64,000 nt of DNA from Lumbricus terrestris (Eukaryota > Annelida > Clitellata > Crassiclitellata > Lumbricidae): the NCBI GenBank assembly GCA_949752735.1, contig OX457052.1, positions 32,791,844-32,855,843 of the forward strand, read 5' to 3'. The notes beneath the pieces are model-generated. The model was not told the DNA's origin and ran no database searches. It saw only the letters and a list, made by a program, of their open reading frames with translations. Below, piece by piece: positions 11,247 through 22,315 of this stretch; the stretch's first letter is position 1; each line of letters starts with the position of its first letter. A program made the translations under genes and the position numbers.

Positions 11247-14200
11247 TCAGGGATAATTTCTTCTGATCATCATTCTCGCTGCACGTAACTCTCCCTCACT
11301 CTCAAACTGATAGTCATTCAGAGTGTACCACGAAAAGGCCGCAGTGTTATAAACACACGTCAGACACGCATACCAGCAATCATTGAACCAAAACCCTGAT
11401 GGATACATGTCCGATGAGGCGCAGTTCAAGTCAGACCTAAAATCGTTGTCGGCATCATATGTGGTGAAATTCATTCCATCGTGATACCATAGAGCGTTTA
11501 TCGAAGTGTTGGTTAGTGAGTCTCCACCGTTTCCAACGTATCCAGCCAAATGAATTGCGTATTTGTTAGCCTCCGAATCCACAGAGAACTGAGTGTATTC
11601 AGCGTAGAACCATTTCCCAGTTGTCCATCCTTGGACCTGTATGCAGAAGAACGAAAACAACAAGAATTATTGTCAAAGCCAACAATGCAAACAGCGTTCC
11701 GTCTAGGAAACCGTATCATGTATTCAGTGCAATGCCAACACACTTCCTGGTGTTCATTCCTACGTAGAGCACTGTTCATATGTTTTCTGGACACTGGAGT
11801 TCCTGGCATAACAGAACTTTACCGTCAATGATCGCCTTCCATTGCCTAATCAATTACCTTTGTCAAATTGTCAATAGCCGTAATTTAGTGTAAATATGAA
11901 TAATATGCGAGACTTCACAGCGCCGCACAAAGGCCGCTTTTGTTTCTCACTGTTAAAGCTATACTAAACTAATTATTTAATGGCGGGCCGGTGCCATAAT
12001 AAAATTGACTCCAGCGACAGATAATAGACTATAATGACAAATATTTATATGTCGCTTCTCGCTATGCGATTAGTTAATTGGTCCAGATTTCCAGGAGCAG
12101 TAATGCAAATTAGAGGTTATTATAATAGCTGAAATGCTGAAAGAGCTCCACTATACTGCTCGTAGTTGGGTAGCGCCAATCCAAAGCATGAAGAAAGGAG
12201 TTGGACGACACCAATAAACGTTTATATGACACAGTACCGTCAAACAGCAACGAGTGTACACAGACGATCAAAGGAATGATTAATTATTCCAAAGCAAATA
12301 ATTATTCAGTCCATTATTCGCAATCCTTAACGACATCATGGAAGCTATACGCAATGCAATGAGCGAATCATGAACTATAGAACTGCTGACGTAGTGAATC
12401 ATTCATTAGCTAAAAGCGTCAAAGAATGGAACAATAGCCTAACTGTATTTCATGATTTAGAGCAGATCTGAAGCGTTACCGTAAAACGGGGTCACTTTGA
12501 CCCATTTTCAACTTGTTTTTGTAATAAAACGATAATGTGACTGAATGTGGCTGATCTAGCAATTTCATTAGCAGTGCATAGGGTTAGAGAGTAGGAGTGT
12601 ACAATAAAAAAATTGTTTGAAAAAAGTTGAACCTTTATTTTTTAACTTTTGGGGTGGGCCAAAGTCATCCCATCAGGTGCATCAAAACTGCTGCTGCCCA
12701 CAGTGGTTTTGCCGTTATTGGACAAAGTGGACCTATTGCTGGGGTGACTTTGGCCCAAGGAATGTGTTTTAAAAGATATATAACTTAAGCTTATAATTAA
12801 CACAAAAATAACACTGGTACTGGTACTGGTACTTGTAAAAGACGTGTAAAGGACTACTGCGAAGTCATACGACAATTGAAATGTTCGTGAACTCCATTTG
12901 CTTCTCAATCTCAGTGAATCACTTTGAACAATATCCACACTTCAAACTAACACAAAAATGATCTATGGCAATGTTACTGGTACTTATAAAAGACTTGTAA
13001 AAGATTAAAGAAAAGTCAACTGACTAATGAAATGTCCACAAATTCCATTTACTTTCCAATGAATGGATTTGGAGCAATTCTCGTGCAGATGTTTTCTTTG
13101 GCTGTGGAATTTTCAAAACTGCTGCTGTATGTAGAATATCTTATCCACATCTGCAGGTCAGTTCCAGTTCATATCACTTCTAGCTAAACAGCTGATTTGA
13201 GTTCTTCGTTTATTTAGTGCTTTGACCATACCAGGGAATTGTTCATCTTCGTACATGTGACTAGGCCCTATATAAAGTCACCTTTCAAGAAATTGGTACG
13301 GTATGCTCAACCAAAAACCAGTCAAAATATCATAGAAAGTGAAGTTTAAGCAAATGCATTTATTAATTTTGACAGAAACATAATATATACATCGTCAACA
13401 GTAGGCTAATTTAGAATATGGGCCAAAGTCACCCCAACTTTGGGCCAAAGTCACCCCAAAAAATGTTCTTGCATTTTTAACTTACTTACTAGCTGTAATA
13501 AACTGTTGACCAGTTAGTTTATTATTTTACTAGCTATAACTGAAATACCAATGTAATAAAGAAAGACGAACTGTCTAACTAGTGGTTCTGTTATTCAAGT
13601 CATGTCCGCCATGTCCGGTCATGCGCGTTGCTCACAGAGTTCGCATTCCCCGAGTCTGACCGCCAGTGACGTATGAGCTACATTATTATTAGGTGCGGAT
13701 ATTGCCTAGCGCCATATCGCAAGTATATCACACCTCCCCCCACTGACGCAGTTAGTATTCATCTTCAAACCGTACACGGGGTTTAACAAGTCGTCCGCTT
13801 CGCGTATGGTACCCCTCCGTTCCCGGTTTCCAGGGTGACGATTCACCTGTCAGCGCAGGAGGGCTATAGCCATGATTCGGGAACCGGAGAGATGCATCTT
13901 CTCGAGCTGAGTTTGAGATGGCACTGCCTTGTGGTGTTGTGGTTGGTTGGTCCGATGGGATCAGAGGGTTAGTGGGTGGTGTATGAGGGTCCTCGGTGAA
14001 CGGCCGTGAGATGATAGGCGGATCCTCAGCTGTGCGGATGATGTCACGGCAATTCCTTCGAAGGATCGAGTCGTCTTCAGTGGCTACCATGTAAGAACGA
14101 GGCGCTTGATGACGGGAGTCCACCACGCCCCGTGCCCATTTATTATTGTGGCGCACCCGCACCTCATCACCTGGTTTCAGAGGTGACAAGCTCTTTGCTG

Positions 14201-17200
14201 ATCTGTCGTAGTAGTGCTTTTGCCTGTTCTGTCTTGCCTGCAGCTGTGGCCTACCAGCTACGACGGTTGGTCGCAAGATTTCCGATGTGACAGGTAGCTT
14301 GGTTCGCAGCACGCGGCTCATCAGCAGTTGAGCTGGGCTGAGGTTGCAATCTGCAATCGGCGCATTCCGGTACTGCAAGAGAGCGATGTTCTTGTCAGTC
14401 CCACCCTCTTCCGATTTTCGTAGGAGTTTCTTAACTGTCTGGATAGCACGCTCAGACTGCCCGTTTGATTGAGGATAGTGAGGACTTGAGGTGGTGACAG
14501 TAAAGTTCCACTCGTCTGCAAAACTCTTCATTGCACCGCTGGCGAACGGCATATTATCAGCCACCAACTCTTCCGGAATACCGTGACGGGCAAAGATTGA
14601 TTTCAGTTTAACGATGACGACGGAGGCGGTCTTGCCATCGAGATGACACACCTCAGGAAATTTCGAGTAATAGTCCACAACTAAGAGGTAATCCTTTCCA
14701 TACAACGTGAAGATGTCCGCACCCACCTTCTGCCATGGGCGCTGTGGGACGGGATGTGGCAAGAGCGGTTCGGCCTGTTGTTGGCGATGATGAGCATTAC
14801 AAATAGTACAGCGCGCCACCATATTCTCAATATCACGTGACATGCCCGGCCAGTATAGCGTTGTCCTGGCCAGGGCCTTGCATTTGTCCATACCCAAATG
14901 CCCTTCGTGAATGCGGAGGAGCATGTCTCGACGCAGCGCACTAGGAACAATGACTTTGTTGTCTAGGAGGAGAATTCCATCAGCTTCATAGATATCTGAG
15001 GCTGTCTTAGCATAGGGTTGCAACTCTGGCGGTAATGCAGACTTGCCCTTGATGCCACCAATGGTCAATAAATGAAGCAGCTTCGACAGAACGGAATCCT
15101 GTTTGAAAGCTTCTCGAAACACCGTGAGCATACGGTCGCTGATAGGTAGACTGTGAACGATTGTGTGCACCGTGACCTCAATGTCTTCGCTGATTTCACG
15201 CTCTGTAGCAGTAGGGAGGGCATTGAGGTATGCGCGTGAAAGGGTATCAGCCAGGTGCATGTGTTTTCCAGGAACGTATTCAATATGAAGTTGAAACTTT
15301 AGTAGACGTAGAAGCATTCGCTGCAATCGAGGGGTGGTAGTGCTGATGGATTTGCGGAAAATGACCTCAAGCGGTTTGTGATCGCTTTGGATGACTGTTT
15401 CCTGGCCGTAGATGTATTGATAAAACTCTCGCACGCAAACACGATTGCCAACAGTTCCTTCTCGATCTGCGCATAGCGAGTCTCAGCATCGGTCAGGGCA
15501 CGAGAGGCGAATGCAACTGGGCGTCCGTCTTGAAGGAGACAGGAACCCAACCCTGTCGAAGAGGCATCTGTTTGGATGACCACCGGGCGTGACGTAGTAA
15601 AGAAACACAACACTGGAGACGAAGCAATTTGCTGCTTCAGTGTCTGAAACGTGGACTCATGATGAGATGTCCAGAGCCAAGGCATGTCTTTTTGAAGTAG
15701 AGCGCGGAGTGGCTGTGTTGCTGATGAGAAGTTGGGCATGAACTTTGATAGATATGTCAGCATGCCGAGAAATCGCATAAGGTCTTGCTTATCACACGGG
15801 CGAGGCATGTCGATGATTGCCATCACCTTGTCCGGGTCAGCGCTGAGTCCCTTCTCAGACACAATGTGACCCAAGTACTTTACCTGGCTAACCTTAAACT
15901 GCACTTTATCTTTGTTAAACCGAACGTTGAACTGTCGAGCACGCTCGAGCACTAGAGATAGTGTTCGATCATGCTCTAGGTCATCACTCGCTGCAATGAT
16001 CAAGTCATCAAAGACAACGTGAACATTTTGGATGTCCCCAAAGATCGCACTGGTGCGCTTCTGGAACACTTCCGGTGCGGAGGAGATGCCGAATGGAAGG
16101 CGGATGAACGAGTATCGACCAAAGGGAGTGTTGAACGTGCACAGTCGGGAGCTAGGTTCATCGAGTTTGACTTGCCAAAATCCGTCTTTCATATCGATGA
16201 TGGTGAAAATGGTCTTCACATGCAGACGAGCAGTGATGTCATCGCTAGTCGGTATTGCATAATGCTCTCGCTTTATGGCTCGATTGAGATCTCGTGGATC
16301 AAGACAGAGACGAAGAGAACCGTCTTTCTTCTCAACCAGCAATAGGCTACTCACCCAGTCAGTTGGCTCATCGCGCTTGATGAGAACTCCAGCCTGCACC
16401 ATGCTGTCAAGTTGGCGCTTGAGCTTTGGCTGTAAAGACAGTGGAACACGGCGTGGAGAATGAATCACTGGAGCCACGGACGGATCAACGGTGATGTGAT
16501 ACTCACCAGGAAGGCATCCCAGTCCGTCGAAAATATCCGCGTATTCTGCCAAGAGGGTGCTGGGTGGTTGAAGGTTGATCCCATCAACCAGCCTCAATAT
16601 GTCCAGTTGTACACATGTGGGAAGGCCAAGCAAGGTGGCGGCTCTGTGCTTCACGATGAGGAACTCAACTGAATGTTCCTGCCCTCTGAATTTCAAACAC
16701 ATGGTGGCGACACCCATGGGTTTCATGATTGTGTTGTTGTAAGCTGTAAGCACGACTGATGTAGAGCGAAGGATGGGCGGGTTCTTGATCTTGGAAAATA
16801 CTGCCGCGGACATCACATTCGCCTCAGCACCGCTGTCAAGCTTGCATCTGATTAGTGTTCCCTGAACGTCGAACTCTCTGTACCAACATGTGTTTTTACT
16901 GGTGCTCAGGTTGCATGTAGAGATGAACAGAGGTTTCGGTTCTGTTGTTTCGACTGCTACGTCATGGACGGAAGAGGAGGAAGAGGGTGACTGCCTGTGA
17001 GATCTTGATTTACCTCTTGCCCCATGGGTTGACCGGCACTGCGCCGCGAAGTGATTTGGTTTTGAGTAGGCATTGCATTGTCGCCCAAAGGCGGGACAGG
17101 ACTTCGGAGGGTGACTTCCGCCACAGTTGCCACAGCTAGTGTTAGTATCGCCGCTGAATGAATGCCTGAATGCACCCTGGGGCTTCCGCTCTCTACCGCT

Positions 17201-20200
17201 GACATAACCGACGGACGCTGACTCACCCGAAATGTGTAGGATTTGGTCCCGTGTTGACTCTGAGGCCCTACAGATGTCAAGTGCCTTCCGCAACGTCAAA
17301 TCCGTTTCACGCAAAAGCCGCTCCTGGGTTTGTCTGACAGGATGCCCAAGGACTATCCGACCTCGAATCATTGACTCCAACTGGTCGCCGAAATCGCAAG
17401 ACGATGCTTTGATGCGCAGGGTGGTGGCAAAGGAGTCAACTGATTCGCCAGGCTGCTGTGTTAGCTGCCAGAACAGGAATCTCTCGTATACAGTGTTTTT
17501 TCGCGGGAGGCAGTACGCTCTAAATTTACCGACAACAGTCTCAAAGTTCTTTGCATCATCTGGGTTGTCGTAGGTAAAGGTGTTGTACAGTTTTAACGCT
17601 TCATCGCCAGCAAAATTAAGCAACATTGCCAGACGAGTTTCGCCGGATTTGCCTTCCGACCCTGAGGCCAGCAGAAAAATCTCAAATTTTTGGAAGAATG
17701 TTTTCCATTCCAACTCGAGATTGGTAGAGTCGAGTTGCAGTGGCGAAGGACGGAGAAAAGCGGTCTCCATGCTGAACGATGTAACCCACGTGACTTTAGA
17801 TGAACAAAACAAGACGCAATGTTGCACTCACCAAGTTCGTTAAGTTCACGACGCCATGTAATAAACTGTAATAAACTGTTGACCAGTTAGTTTATTATTT
17901 TACTAGCTATAACTGAAATACCAATGTAATAAAGAAAGACGAACTGTCTAACTAGTGGTTCTGTTATTCAAGTCATGTCCGCCATGTCCGGTCATGCGCG
18001 TTGCTCACAGAGTTCGCATTCCCCGAGTCTGACCGCCAGTGACGTATGAGCTACATTATTATTAGGTGCGGATATTGCCTAGCGCCATATCGCAAGTATA
18101 TCACACTAGCGTCATCGCGGAACAAACGGTGCGCCATACACATGCCATCATAATGTACATTGAAAAGCTTAATGATTACCCACGGTATTATTAACGGTAT
18201 ATTTTACAAAAATATAATTTTGCACATCTTAAAATTTTCACATTTTTAAGGCTTACAAACAAATCCGGAAAATTCCAACAAATATTACAATGAAATCAAT
18301 CAAATTTTTTTTAAATATTCGCGATATAATGACATATCATCAGCTGTAAAGCAATTCAAAATCACGTGATAACTACGGAAGCCCGGAGGTGTGCAAACTA
18401 ATTTTTCAATTTGGGCCAAAGTCACCCCGCGGGCCAAAGTCACCCCGTTTTACGATATTTCAGCACCTCAACCAATCTCGAATAACATACTTCAACACGG
18501 AGTCTGTATGAAGCTCCCGGTTGATTGGTGTAGAGATGAATGTTTTCGTTTCCAATCCAGAACTCTGATGTTCCAATGTTGCCGAATCCCTTCTTATAGT
18601 CCGCCCACGGACGATAGAAATCCACTGATCCATCGAAACGGTTCATCATGATGATCCAGTTGTTAATACATGGCAAAGGAACAATCGATGTTCCCATTGT
18701 CACAATGGTAACGTCTTGCCTTGCAACGAATCCTGTATTGAATTGCACATAAACAAATATTGCTTACTATGTTGGGCTTAGTCGAGTAAGCCTTCAGGTA
18801 TCGTGTCGAAGAAAAAGATCTGATTTAAAATAATTATAATCGAGCATTAGCGAAGCGAATACACACCTCATAATATGAGGCTTTTGCCCTGAATACAATA
18901 AATATAAAACCATTCTGAACTCTTTCTTAGAAGACATTCTTAATCCCGCTGCAAACGGATCTAAATTCATTTCCACAATAAACTTTGCTGGCTGCTAGAA
19001 GAACGCCCAACTGCCGAACGGAGTAAAGCATGGCAGGCCTACTAGCATTTGTAGATTGCCTAATAAGTGTTTTAGCAACTTCTGGGTAAAGTGCAGCTAG
19101 TAAATCGTTAAGTGAAAGAGTTCTCCATAAGGCCAGCGCTACTCACCAGATGGAACGATGCAGTTGGTTAAGGTGTCATAGGGAGTGACACACTGAGGAG
19201 TGTCAAATCCAGGGACGTTAATGCACTCATCGTATTCTTTGTTCTGGTACTGGAACGGTAGACTGCAACCGTTCGGATCAATCCTCACAGTTGCTGATCA
19301 TTAAACAATACAGCAAATCCTTGTAATTTTGACAATAATCGTTTACGAAAACTGACTGGAAAGCGAATGTTAACATAGATTGGATCAGTTTCTCCTAATA
19401 ATTATTGTCTACATTTCGATCAGAATAACAGATGTGTAAATGATTTGGAAATAGTATAAAAAGAAGAGAGTAGATTAATATATTACAATTTAAGTGTAGC
19501 TTTCGAATGCTAATGCTAATATATGAGATTAATAAGGACTTACTAAATGGATCCTAAGGTAGTGTCCTAACTCCAAGTCTGTTCTGCAGCAGATGACACA
19601 TCATATAATCATAACACATGGATCGTGAACTACAGTTCATTCTTCATTGCATAAATTCTGCAATAATTGTCTGTATGGCCTTATTTGTCTTGAAATCATT
19701 ACTACAGAGATCTTAAACTGTAGCGATTACCTCGTGGGAGGGCGCCTTGAAACCCTTCGACATTCTGGAAAAAATATGAAAAGTATTTATAAAATAATAG
19801 GCTATCTTCTTGCCTTAGTATTCAGGTTTTGCTCTTTTTACTGATAAAAATTATTTTTCGCAACAAGATTCGCATGTGCAATATATATTTTAACAATAAG
19901 TCGTCAGCAAGACATGAAACTAAAGTAATATTTGACAACATATTGAAGACTGGTGTAAACTTAATCATTCTATCGAAAATTAAATTTTGAAGCTTCACTA
20001 TACTTACAAATTGCTGGGTGTTTGGAGCATTATCATGTCAACATAACCGACCCGTTTCCTCTACAATTTATAACATCCTCAAATGGGCGAGCAAGTAAAT
20101 CATAGGTTACCCTTGCAATATGCGGACTTCCACTTAGCATCTCAGCATTCTCATGACAAGCCATCTCACACGACTCAACTTGTTCCATACCGATTACTTT

Positions 20201-21769
20201 CAGCCAGCACCCTAGAATTTAGATGTGACCATCACGATTACTAATAATACTTGGAATCAGTCGCTTTCTTAGCTACTGATGATGATGATGGTGCTCTGCC
20301 CGAAGGCAGGTTCATTGGCCTCACGCCCCTGGGGATGAGATGAGTGAGGTGGTTTCCCGTTGGCCTTCCCCACAGACAATGACGGGTAAGCAACTTGCCC
20401 AAGGTCGCTCCGCAGGAGCTTACGCCCTGCGTCCCACACGTGCTAGCCCGAGATATCCAAATCTCTGAATGTCAACTCCCAGCCCGGGGCTTGAACCGCA
20501 GTCCATTGCAACCAACAGACGAATGTCGTTCTCGCTTACCGGTGTAGCTAACTAGTCTTAGCTACTATACAGGCCTAAAACCTCCATTTTGGCACACGAC
20601 ACTGGTTGGGAGCACTTTCTAAACTCTGATGTAACACCCTGCATTGACTCTGCCTCTTTCTAAAATGCAAACCTATCGTTGAATCCTCATGATTGCGGTT
20701 CTCGATTGCATTAACCATTTTTAAGACCTGTTGTGATAATGTCTATTGCACAAGATATCAATGGACGAGGATATAAAGCCGAGCCTCCGTCAGACCAACG
20801 TCTCCGTGAGAGTCAGATGCATTCATGTGCATATGAGCAAAGGCATTATTTCTGTTTGTCTAGCTTCAATGTGTTCCTTAAATATTTTGCAGTTCTTACT
20901 TCGTATTGCAGCCATGTAGGCCTACTGTTAACACCAGAACGGACAACATACTAATATTATTATTGCATTTGAACAGTGCCGGCGCCAGGATTTCAGTTTT
21001 GGAGGGGCTGAAGCCCGCGGCCAAATTTTCCATTTTCGCCGCCAAAATTTCTGACGACCTTTTTTTTTTAGTCATCGACCAAAATCTCATGAAAATTTTC
21101 CATTTTCGCCGCCAAAATTTCTGACGACCTTTTTTTTTTTTTTTTAGTCATTGACCAAAATCGTGGATATTTCAATGTAAAATAATTCAGATGGTCATTT
21201 TTTAGGGGGGCTTAGCCTCTTGTAGGGGGGGCTTAGCCCCCCCAGCCCCCCTAGCGCCGCCACTGCATTTGAATAGATCTTAAACAGGCTCTACATAAAT
21301 TCAAATCGATTTGTTAATTGAACCAATCAAAAATAATTAGTTGTCGATTGCCTATCGCCATGAACACCGATGCAGTGTCCGGGCAGTAGTCGGGGGCACC
21401 TATGAGTAGTGATACTAAAAAAGCAATAGTAGTAGTAAATTCCTGATCACCTACCGCCATGAACTTGCAGTCTGGTGTCGGAAACAATTTGTCTGGTGTT
21501 GATGTGTACAGATGACAGATTTTGTCCACCTTACGATAGGCATGATAGATGCAGCCATCAAGAATGTTGCATCGTCTGGCACAGTCCGTTTGAGACTTGC
21601 AGGACACGACTGTCCTTGTCCCAGGATAGGACGGGTCAGGACATTGACCTTTCCCTTGAACGGTCAGAACGAAATTTGCCGTAATAATCGACTGACCGTA
21701 TGCCACGAGTGACAGCAAAAATATCAGTGAAGCTGCCAGTAGAAGAGCACAACCAGAATACGAACTCAT
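11247..21769 (-). CDS. Gene B: complete secreted PAN - FN2-like - fibrinogen-related protein (375 aa, 5 exons)
   Basis: Exons: 21769-21455 (signal peptide with a Leu-rich core, then PAN-like domain), 19764-19731 (34-bp micro-exon), 19293-19147 (FN2-like), 18732-18491 (FReD N-half: FDGSVDFYRPWADYKKGFGN), 11636-11247 (FReD C-half to stop). Lengths 315+34+147+242+390 give an uninterrupted 376-codon frame including the stop. FReD hallmarks seen: WF.AEYTQF, GNGGDSL, a DADND calcium-site-like motif, and NCA followed by PSGFWFNDCW. The usual N-terminal Cys pair of FReDs is not visible; a single Cys (LPCINNW) is present in exon 4. Intron 4 is 6.9 kb because a TA-flanked TIR element with a same-strand gypsy element inside it sits there, ending about 35 bp from the exon 4 donor. 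Intron 1 carries a SINE and a MITE. Role in recognition or immunity is inferred from the family. Confidence 0.86.
11837..12478. other. Gene B intron 4, left part, nothing recognised
   Basis: AT-rich intronic sequence between exon 5 and the TA-flanked element. No repeat or coding signal recognised. Confidence 0.4.
13494..13732 (-). repeat. 3' LTR of the gypsy element
   Basis: Near-identical to 17857-18105 apart from one 10-bp unit. Starts TG, ends CA. Confidence 0.9.
13752..15434 (-). CDS. Gypsy RNase H end and integrase part
   Basis: 560-codon frame, in a different frame from the upstream part; a one-base difference near 15430 separates them. It opens with the rest of RNase H (SDHKPLEVIF), then the integrase HHCC zinc finger (H..H in GHLGMDKCKAL, C..C in ARCTICNAHH), the DDE core (GADIF, ADNMPF, SERAIQ) and a C-terminal SH3-like region (LKPGDEVRV). 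Ends in a Pro/Ser-rich tail just before the purine tract and the 3' LTR. Confidence 0.87.
   Translation of the reverse strand: MREFYQYIYGQETVIQSDHKPLEVIFRKSISTTTPRLQRMLLRLLKFQLHIEYVPGKHMHLADTLSRAYLNALPTATEREISEDIEVTVHTIVHSLPISDRMLTVFREAFKQDSVLSKLLHLLTIGGIKGKSALPPELQPYAKTASDIYEADGILLLDNKVIVPSALRRDMLLRIHEGHLGMDKCKALARTTLYWPGMSRDIENMVARCTICNAHHRQQQAEPLLPHPVPQRPWQKVGADIFTLYGKDYLLVVDYYSKFPEVCHLDGKTASVVIVKLKSIFARHGIPEELVADNMPFASGAMKSFADEWNFTVTTSSPHYPQSNGQSERAIQTVKKLLRKSEEGGTDKNIALLQYRNAPIADCNLSPAQLLMSRVLRTKLPVTSEILRPTVVAGRPQLQARQNRQKHYYDRSAKSLSPLKPGDEVRVRHNNKWARGVVDSRHQAPRSYMVATEDDSILRRNCRDIIRTAEDPPIISRPFTEDPHTPPTNPLIPSDQPTTTPQGSAISNSAREDASLRFPNHGYSPPALTGESSPWKPGTEGYHTRSGRLVKPRVRFEDEY
15299..17827 (-). 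CDS. Gypsy gag-protease-reverse transcriptase part
   Basis: 842-codon frame. A gag-like N-terminal half leads to Cys/His knuckles (CGNCGGSHPPKSC, then an imperfect CNAYSKPNHFAAQC), a retropepsin site (LDSGAEANV), and RT motifs (LLLVEKKDGSLRLCLDPRDLN, cut here at LCLDP; TIIDMKDGFWQ; VVFDDLII where most relatives have Y-x-DD). RNase H begins at VIQTDASSTGLG and is cut by a frameshift near 15430, in a codon run following AIVFACE. A start at the internal Met near 17770 is also possible. Coding is otherwise open, so the copy is young. Confidence 0.85.
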   Translation of the reverse strand: MQHCVLFCSSKVTWVTSFSMETAFLRPSPLQLDSTNLELEWKTFFQKFEIFLLASGSEGKSGETRLAMLLNFAGDEALKLYNTFTYDNPDDAKNFETVVGKFRAYCLPRKNTVYERFLFWQLTQQPGESVDSFATTLRIKASSCDFGDQLESMIRGRIVLGHPVRQTQERLLRETDLTLRKALDICRASESTRDQILHISGESASVGYVSGRERKPQGAFRHSFSGDTNTSCGNCGGSHPPKSCPAFGRQCNAYSKPNHFAAQCRSTHGARGKSRSHRQSPSSSSSVHDVAVETTEPKPLFISTCNLSTSKNTCWYREFDVQGTLIRCKLDSGAEANVMSAAVFSKIKNPPILRSTSVVLTAYNNTIMKPMGVATMCLKFRGQEHSVEFLIVKHRAATLLGLPTCVQLDILRLVDGINLQPPSTLLAEYADIFDGLGCLPGEYHITVDPSVAPVIHSPRRVPLSLQPKLKRQLDSMVQAGVLIKRDEPTDWVSSLLLVEKKDGSLRLCLDPRDLNRAIKREHYAIPTSDDITARLHVKTIFTIIDMKDGFWQVKLDEPSSRLCTFNTPFGRYSFIRLPFGISSAPEVFQKRTSAIFGDIQNVHVVFDDLIIAASDDLEHDRTLSLVLERARQFNVRFNKDKVQFKVSQVKYLGHIVSEKGLSADPDKVMAIIDMPRPCDKQDLMRFLGMLTYLSKFMPNFSSATQPLRALLQKDMPWLWTSHHESTFQTLKQQIASSPVLCFFTTSRPVVIQTDASSTGLGSCLLQDGRPVAFASRALTDAETRYAQIEKELLAIVFACESFINTSTARKQSSKAITNRLRSFSANPSALPPLDCSECFYVY
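17857..18105 (-). repeat. 5' LTR of the gypsy element
   Basis: 249 bp with the duplicated TGTAATAAAC unit. The primer-binding-site-like TGGCGTCGTGAAC starts immediately downstream on the minus strand, which supports taking 17857 as its boundary. Confidence 0.88.
20285..20562 (-). repeat. tRNA-derived SINE, second family
   Basis: The minus strand starts with TAGCTACACCGGTAAGCGAG (A-box-like) and has GGTTCAAGCCC (B box). The body and 3' end differ from the SINEs at 470 and 35701. Lies in gene B intron 1. Boundaries approximate. Confidence 0.6.
20974..21265. mobile_element. hAT-type MITE (CAGTGCCGGCGCCAGG family)
   Basis: TIRs CAGTGCCGGCGCCAGG and the complement of CTAGCGCCGCCACTG. Perfect 8-bp target duplication CATTTGAA (20966-20973, 21266-21273). 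Contains an internal direct duplication of about 60 bp (AAATTTTCCATTTTCGCCGC around 21022 and 21094) and poly-T runs. Confidence 0.82.
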
Positions 21770-22315
21770 TTTCTCTATGTATACTGTATAGTCTATGATT
21801 CAAGAGTGTTCTAAAAGTGACTCTGACAATACAGCACGTTGTTGAACTGCTACCACAACTGTCGAGAAGTGCAACAGTAAACGTTAACCTTGTCGACCGC
21901 TTGGCGCAGGCCTATCATATGCTTACCGACACATCGGACAGATTTTTGGATTGACACAGTCATACATCAGTTCGTTTGATCGTTCTGAACATAGGCACGC
22001 ATACTAACGCAAACACAAACGCGAGCATGCACGCACACGCAAGCTCGCGCTTTACATAGAATCTGTCCCGCGAAATTTCCGTAACTTGGTGTCATGTCCT
22101 GTCCTGGTCTGGATCACAATAGTCTCCAGTATAATGCCTTACATTGCTGATGTACCTTGTGCGCTCCTGTCTTATTGTTAGCATTACTGAAACATAATTG
22201 CCTGCAAATTTTCAGGTAGGCCTATGTAGGCCATGTTTTCACCCCGCCCAGCTCAAAAGTAGTTTTATGTTCATAGCGGACATTAACATTGGCTTGTTGG
22301 CATCACATTATTATG
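21770..22315 (-). promoter_or_regulatory. 5' flank of gene B, shared with gene A
   Basis: The stretch at 22010-22150 is similar to 5466-5640 upstream of gene A, including GCGCGAAATTTCCG-like and TCATGTCCTGTCC-like text. Inferred promoter-proximal conservation; no motif can be assigned. Confidence 0.35.

Larger units (their letters stand above)
13494..18105 (-). mobile_element. Ty3/gypsy LTR retrotransposon (4.6 kb)
   Basis: LTRs at 13494-13732 and 17857-18105 begin TG and end CA. A perfect 5-bp target duplication CTAGC flanks the element (13489-13493, 18106-18110). The right LTR has one extra 10-bp TGTAATAAAC unit. On the minus strand the 5' LTR is followed directly by TGGCGTCGTGAAC, a primer-binding-site-like TGG start; a purine run AGTGGGGGGAG precedes the 3' LTR. 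Order gag, protease, RT, RNase H, integrase is the Ty3/gypsy order. It lies in gene B intron 4 in the same sense as the gene. Confidence 0.92.
12479..18455. mobile_element. TA-flanked TIR element (mariner-like) split by a gypsy element
   Basis: Left end CCGTAAAACGGGGTCACTTT after TA (12477-12478). Right end is the near-complement (ends CCCCGTTTTACGA) followed by TA (18456-18457). Removing the gypsy insertion leaves about 1.36 kb. The motif GGGCCAAAGTCACCCC recurs inside (about 12655, 12740, 13423, 13441) and at the right end as subterminal repeats. TA duplication suggests Tc1/mariner, but no transposase is visible, so the class is inferred. Confidence 0.6.
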
